32,800 bases of DNA from CAYRKQ01 sp964621845 (GTDB taxonomy: Bacteria; Patescibacteriota; Saccharimonadia; Saccharimonadales; UBA7683): assembly GCA_964621845.1 (NCBI GenBank), contig CAZUOL010000020.1, positions 1 through 32,800 of the forward strand. The letters run 5' to 3'. The notes under the pieces are model-generated. The model saw nothing but the letters and a program-made list of their open reading frames with translations, searched no databases and was not told where the DNA came from. Both the position numbers and the translations under genes were made by a program. Positions 30,348 to 32,800 of the stretch are shown here, piece by piece (position 1 is the stretch's first letter; the number at the start of each line of letters is the position of its first letter).

Positions 30348-30376
30348 TTGCTGAAGACTAACAGATGTGGTAAACT
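30348..30376 (+). promoter_or_regulatory. promoter of rplS
   Basis: TTGCTG (30348-30353), 17-nt spacer, TAAACT (30371-30376) with an upstream TGG giving an extended -10. It leaves a leader of about 40 nt before ATG 30424, with AAGG (30414-30417) as a weak SD. Confidence 0.5.
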
Positions 30377-30423
30377 GTGTAACAATTGCAAAAAAAGTAA
30401 TGATAAGGTAAAGTTGTTTAGTT

Positions 30424-30951
30424 ATGCATGCAGTTATTCAAAACATCGAAAACAAATTCCGTAAATCACAGGTTGTTGATGTACGTAGTGGTGACACAGT
30501 AAAAGTGCACCAGAAGATCAAAGAAGGCGCCAAAGAACGTATTCAGATTTTTGAAGGCTTGGTTATCAGAACAGACAGAAAGGATAGCCTTACCAGCACT
30601 ATTACCGTGCGACGTATCGCGAGCGGTATCGGTGTAGAAAAAACCTTCTTAATGCACAGCCCAACAGTTACCAAGGTTGAAATCGTGAAACGAAGCAAGG
30701 TTCGCCGCAAGTACCTTACCTATATGCGTAAGCGAAGTGGTAAAAGCGCTCGTCTTGCAAGTGTTGACTTTGATAAATCAATCAATGACGTTCACGATGC
30801 CAAGGCAGAGGCTGAAGAGGCGAAACTACACGAGGAAGCTGAAAAACAGCACGAAATCGATGCTGCAAAAAAAGCTGAAGCTGATGCCGAGCTAGAGGCA
30901 AAGGCGAAGGCAGTCGAAGACGCACACAAAGCGACCGAAACCACTGAATAG
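30424..30951 (+). CDS. rplS: 50S ribosomal protein L19 with acidic/helical C-terminal extension
   Basis: Residues 1 to about 117 are ordinary bacterial L19 (FRSGDTVKVH-like start, ERIQIFEGLVI, the SGIGVEKTFLMHSP loop and KVRRKYLTYMRKRSGKSARL), which sits at the interface between ribosomal subunits. A tail of about 58 residues follows, almost all Ala, Glu, Lys, Asp and His (from EAEEAKLHEEAEKQHE onward), predicted to be a long charged helix. L19 is normally about 115 residues, so the tail is an addition. Confidence 0.95.
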   Translation: MHAVIQNIENKFRKSQVVDVRSGDTVKVHQKIKEGAKERIQIFEGLVIRTDRKDSLTSTITVRRIASGIGVEKTFLMHSPTVTKVEIVKRSKVRRKYLTYMRKRSGKSARLASVDFDKSINDVHDAKAEAEEAKLHEEAEKQHEIDAAKKAEADAELEAKAKAVEDAHKATETTE

Positions 30952-30975
30952 CAATAAGCAATACGAAGCCAGCAA

Positions 30976-30998
30976 TGTGCGCCCAAATAGGGCGTACA
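30976..30998 (+). terminator. hairpin terminator candidate of rplS
   Basis: TGTGCGCCC (30976-30984), loop AAATA, GGGCGTACA (30990-30998): a 9-bp stem with one G-U pair, followed by TTTATATCT. The T-run is interrupted, so the strength is moderate. Confidence 0.5.
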
Positions 30999-31017
30999 TT
31001 TATATCTATCAAGTATG

Positions 31018-31042
31018 TGCGCCAAGGACGGACCCTGGCGCA
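31018..31042. repeat. second hairpin between rplS and rnhB
   Basis: TGCGCCA (31018-31024) pairs with TGGCGCA (31036-31042), with inner GG/CC pairs. It lies where the -35 of the rnhB promoter should be, so it may be an operator or a second transcript-end hairpin. Confidence 0.4.
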
Positions 31043-31056
31043 TTGTTGGGCGGTGC

Positions 31057-31062
31057 TATAAT
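31057..31062 (+). promoter_or_regulatory. -10 box TATAAT of rnhB (leaderless)
   Basis: TGCTATAAT (extended -10) ends 6 nt before ATG 31069; no SD. Confidence 0.55.
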
Positions 31063-31068
31063 TTGATT

Positions 31069-31635
31069 ATGGTTATTGGTGTTGATGAAGTGGGGAGAGG
31101 GTGCTGGGCAGGGCCATTGGTTGCTGCTGCCGTTGGGTTTTTGGGTCGTGTGCCAGAGGGTTTGAGCGATTCAAAGAAGCTGAGTGCCAAGCGACGTATG
31201 CAGCTGGCACAAGTAATTCAAAATGCGACTGAATACATAGGGATAGGTTGGGTATGGCCGAAGGAGATAAACAAACTCGGTCTTACAAAGTCTGTACAGG
31301 TGGCCATGCAGCGAGCCTACAATGCATTGCCTGGCCTCCCGGGTGAGTGTCAGATCATAGTTGATGGCAACATAAATTATCTTAGCCATATATCACGATC
31401 TAAGGCAGAGGTGAGAGCTGATGGTAGTGTTTCGGAGGTTTCTGCAGCTTCTATTGTGGCAAAGGTGGCACGCGATGCATACATGCAGCAGATTGCATTG
31501 AAATACCAAGGCTACGGCTTTGAAGCGCATGTTGGCTATGGTACCAGGCAGCATGTCAAAGCTTTGCAGCGATACGGCGTCCTGCCAATACACCGCGTTC
31601 ATTACAAACCAATCCGGGCGTTACTTGCAACATGA
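31069..31635 (+). CDS. rnhB: ribonuclease HII
   Basis: A 188-residue enzyme that cuts RNA in RNA/DNA hybrids and single ribonucleotides in DNA. The acidic active site is seen as GVDEVGRG (D6, E7), VDGN (D99) and a late Asp in KVARD (D136). SDSKKLS and the C-terminal GYGTRQHVKALQRYG are family landmarks. An in-frame ATG at 31015 lies upstream of the promoter and is rejected as start. The stop overlaps the yraN start by 4 nt (ATGA). Confidence 0.95.
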   Translation: MVIGVDEVGRGCWAGPLVAAAVGFLGRVPEGLSDSKKLSAKRRMQLAQVIQNATEYIGIGWVWPKEINKLGLTKSVQVAMQRAYNALPGLPGECQIIVDGNINYLSHISRSKAEVRADGSVSEVSAASIVAKVARDAYMQQIALKYQGYGFEAHVGYGTRQHVKALQRYGVLPIHRVHYKPIRALLAT

Positions 31636-31973
31636 CCAATTACCAAAGGGGGCATGATGCCGAAAAGGTTGCGGCAACATATCTTAAAAAACGAGGCTAT
31701 GAGGTGCTCGAACTGAATTGGCGAACCAGGCTGTGCGAGATTGATATCGTTGCTAAAAAGCGCAATGTTATATATTTCGTTGAAGTAAAATCAAGAAGCT
31801 CTGATAAGCAGGGATCGGGGTTAGATTATATAACTCAAGCTAAACTAAAACAGATGCGTTTTGCAGCCGAATGCTGGGCAAATGATCATGATTACAACGG
31901 TGACTATGAACTTGCTGCTATAGAAATTTGCAACAATACAACCGTATCTAGCTTTATAGCTTCAATTAGTTAG
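31632..31973 (+). CDS. yraN: YraN/UPF0102-family endonuclease-like protein
   Basis: A 113-residue protein of the restriction-endonuclease-like fold. It opens RGHDAEKVAATYLKKRGYEVLELNWR and has the nuclease core CEIDIVAKKRNVIYFVEVKSRSS (Asp, then E-x-K). It is often found next to rnhB, as here (4-nt overlap), which suggests a nucleic-acid processing role, though none is established. The family tail is shorter than usual, ending in SSFIASIS. The last 8 nt overlap the convergent peptidase gene. Confidence 0.9.
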   Translation: MTNYQRGHDAEKVAATYLKKRGYEVLELNWRTRLCEIDIVAKKRNVIYFVEVKSRSSDKQGSGLDYITQAKLKQMRFAAECWANDHDYNGDYELAAIEICNNTTVSSFIASIS

Positions 31974-32800
31974 AATGTTCCTTGAGCCAGGTTTTGATGT
32001 TCGCTTCGTCGCGTTGGCGCCAGGCAATGCGCGCCTCAATTTCATCTAAACCAACGTCGATGTTGCGCTCTAGGGCAACGATGAGCCGCTTTGGCTCGAA
32101 AAACTTTCGGTACTTTGTTTGCCACTCAGTTGTAGAGATGAATTTGGCACCGTACAAGGGGAAATAATCGTAAGATTTACCTGAGCCAAGGGTTATTTCT
32201 ACCCATCCCCAGTTTTCTTCGAGCCAATCCCAGATAGCCTCTCGTGTGTGACGATTTCGCATAAGATAGGCAAACCAGCGGAATAGATCTTGCGGTCGAA
32301 CGACTTCAGCGTCGGTCAAAAATGTTGTGAGCTGCTGGGCGCGTTTTTCACTTTTGGTACTGGCCAATGCTGAGGCGATGTCTTCTTGTAGATCTGCCGA
32401 ACCGGTCGCTTTATACAGTTCTAGCAATTGGTCAAACGCTTCTTGATCATAATGCCGCACCATGACACCCATAAGCATCGAACGAAGTTCGCTTGGCAGG
32501 TCCGCAGGATTCTTCTCGGATGCATAAAGTGTGTGAGCATGTGCAAGTGCTTCCTCATCCTCTCCTGCAATCATAAGGCCAATCAACGTGTTACGCATAT
32601 GAGTGGCGTTTGGGTCCTCACCATCCTGCGATTCCCAGCCATACTTTTCATGGAGCGGTGAAGCTAACTTTTTGGTGAAATGTTTAATCAGTTTTTCAGT
32701 TTCAGCGTCACCCTCTGTGAGTGTTTTTGCATTGCCAATTACCATCGAAATTAAACTCCAAACGGCGTGTCGTGGTTCGTGCGACATCTGGGCGATAAGT
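31966..32800 (-). CDS. M1-family aminopeptidase, C-terminal (ERAP1_C-like) part, 5' end beyond window
   Basis: About 278 residues read in from the window edge without interruption (LIAQMSHEPRHAVW before the first internal Met), so the gene continues past 32800. The helical C-terminal domain of M1 zinc aminopeptidases is recognisable: PLHEKYGWESQDGEDPNATH, then repeated helix pairs with VMVRHYDQEAFDQLLELYK, the WAYLMRN-like FRWFAYLMRNRHTREAIWDW and a Glu/Arg tail. The catalytic HExxH domain is outside, so activity cannot be judged. It trims N-terminal residues from peptides. It is convergent with yraN. Confidence 0.88.
   Translation of the reverse strand, partial: LIAQMSHEPRHAVWSLISMVIGNAKTLTEGDAETEKLIKHFTKKLASPLHEKYGWESQDGEDPNATHMRNTLIGLMIAGEDEEALAHAHTLYASEKNPADLPSELRSMLMGVMVRHYDQEAFDQLLELYKATGSADLQEDIASALASTKSEKRAQQLTTFLTDAEVVRPQDLFRWFAYLMRNRHTREAIWDWLEENWGWVEITLGSGKSYDYFPLYGAKFISTTEWQTKYRKFFEPKRLIVALERNIDVGLDEIEARIAWRQRDEANIKTWLKEHSN

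Noticed and set aside
1..32800. CRISPR array
   Set aside because: No regularly spaced direct repeats were seen; the palindromic repeats are thousands of bases apart.

Overview
The window is a compact, gene-dense bacterial segment (my rough impression is mid-40s % GC) with the standard code: TAA, TAG and TGA all end genes. Split transketolase, a GspE/PilB-type ATPase, RecF, NAD-type malic enzyme, GatCAB, tiny intergenic gaps and many apparently leaderless genes together suggest a Patescibacteria/CPR member. 'Candidatus Saccharibacteria' (TM7) is the most likely group (moderate confidence, inference only). No rRNA, tRNA, CRISPR array, insertion sequence or prophage was found.

Layout. 1-723: 3' part of an ABC exporter whose upstream part is broken by frame changes, a TAG and a damaged Walker A. 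739-2393: P-loop protein, PNPOx-like flavoprotein, membrane-anchored FKBP isomerase. 2421-3746: redox pair (NrdH-like glutaredoxin, thioredoxin-reductase-like protein) behind a TTGACA promoter. 3747-4070: non-coding stretch with a repeat and several hairpins. 4071-7199: small membrane protein, peptide deformylase, pyrophosphatase, methyltransferase and two Nudix hydrolases, tightly packed. 7206-12441: carbon block with GAPDH (interrupted by an in-frame TAG), RpiB, Rpe-like epimerase, split transketolase and class II aldolase. 12523-15344: HerA/VirB4-like ATPase coupled to a Cys-containing beta-helix-like protein, the least described pair here. 15341-16540 (minus): alpha/beta hydrolase. 16608-19792: gatC-gatA-gatB. 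19781-20506 (minus): unknown protein. 20581-21636: three small envelope proteins behind a palindrome. 21663-22760 (minus): recF. 22784-23124: small unknown protein with a canonical promoter and Shine-Dalgarno (SD) site. 23129-26797: dnaE. 26790-27302 (minus): TrmH-family methyltransferase. 27345-28975: GspE/PilB ATPase. 28968-30098 (minus): malic enzyme. 30137-30313: possible 58-aa ORF. 30348-31973: rplS, rnhB, yraN. 31966-32800 (minus): C-terminal part of an M1 aminopeptidase running off the window.

The carbon genes form a non-oxidative pentose-phosphate module joined to glycolysis by aldolase and GAPDH. Redox, translation (def, gatCAB, rplS) and replication/repair (recF, dnaE, rnhB) genes surround it.

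Two organisational features recur. First, fourteen start codons lie 6-9 nt after a -10 box, implying leaderless mRNAs. Second, all five convergent gene pairs overlap at their stop codons by 4-12 nt. The best leads are the ATPase/beta-helix pair, the GAPDH stop codon, a covarying palindromic repeat family, and a small ORF linking the transketolase halves.
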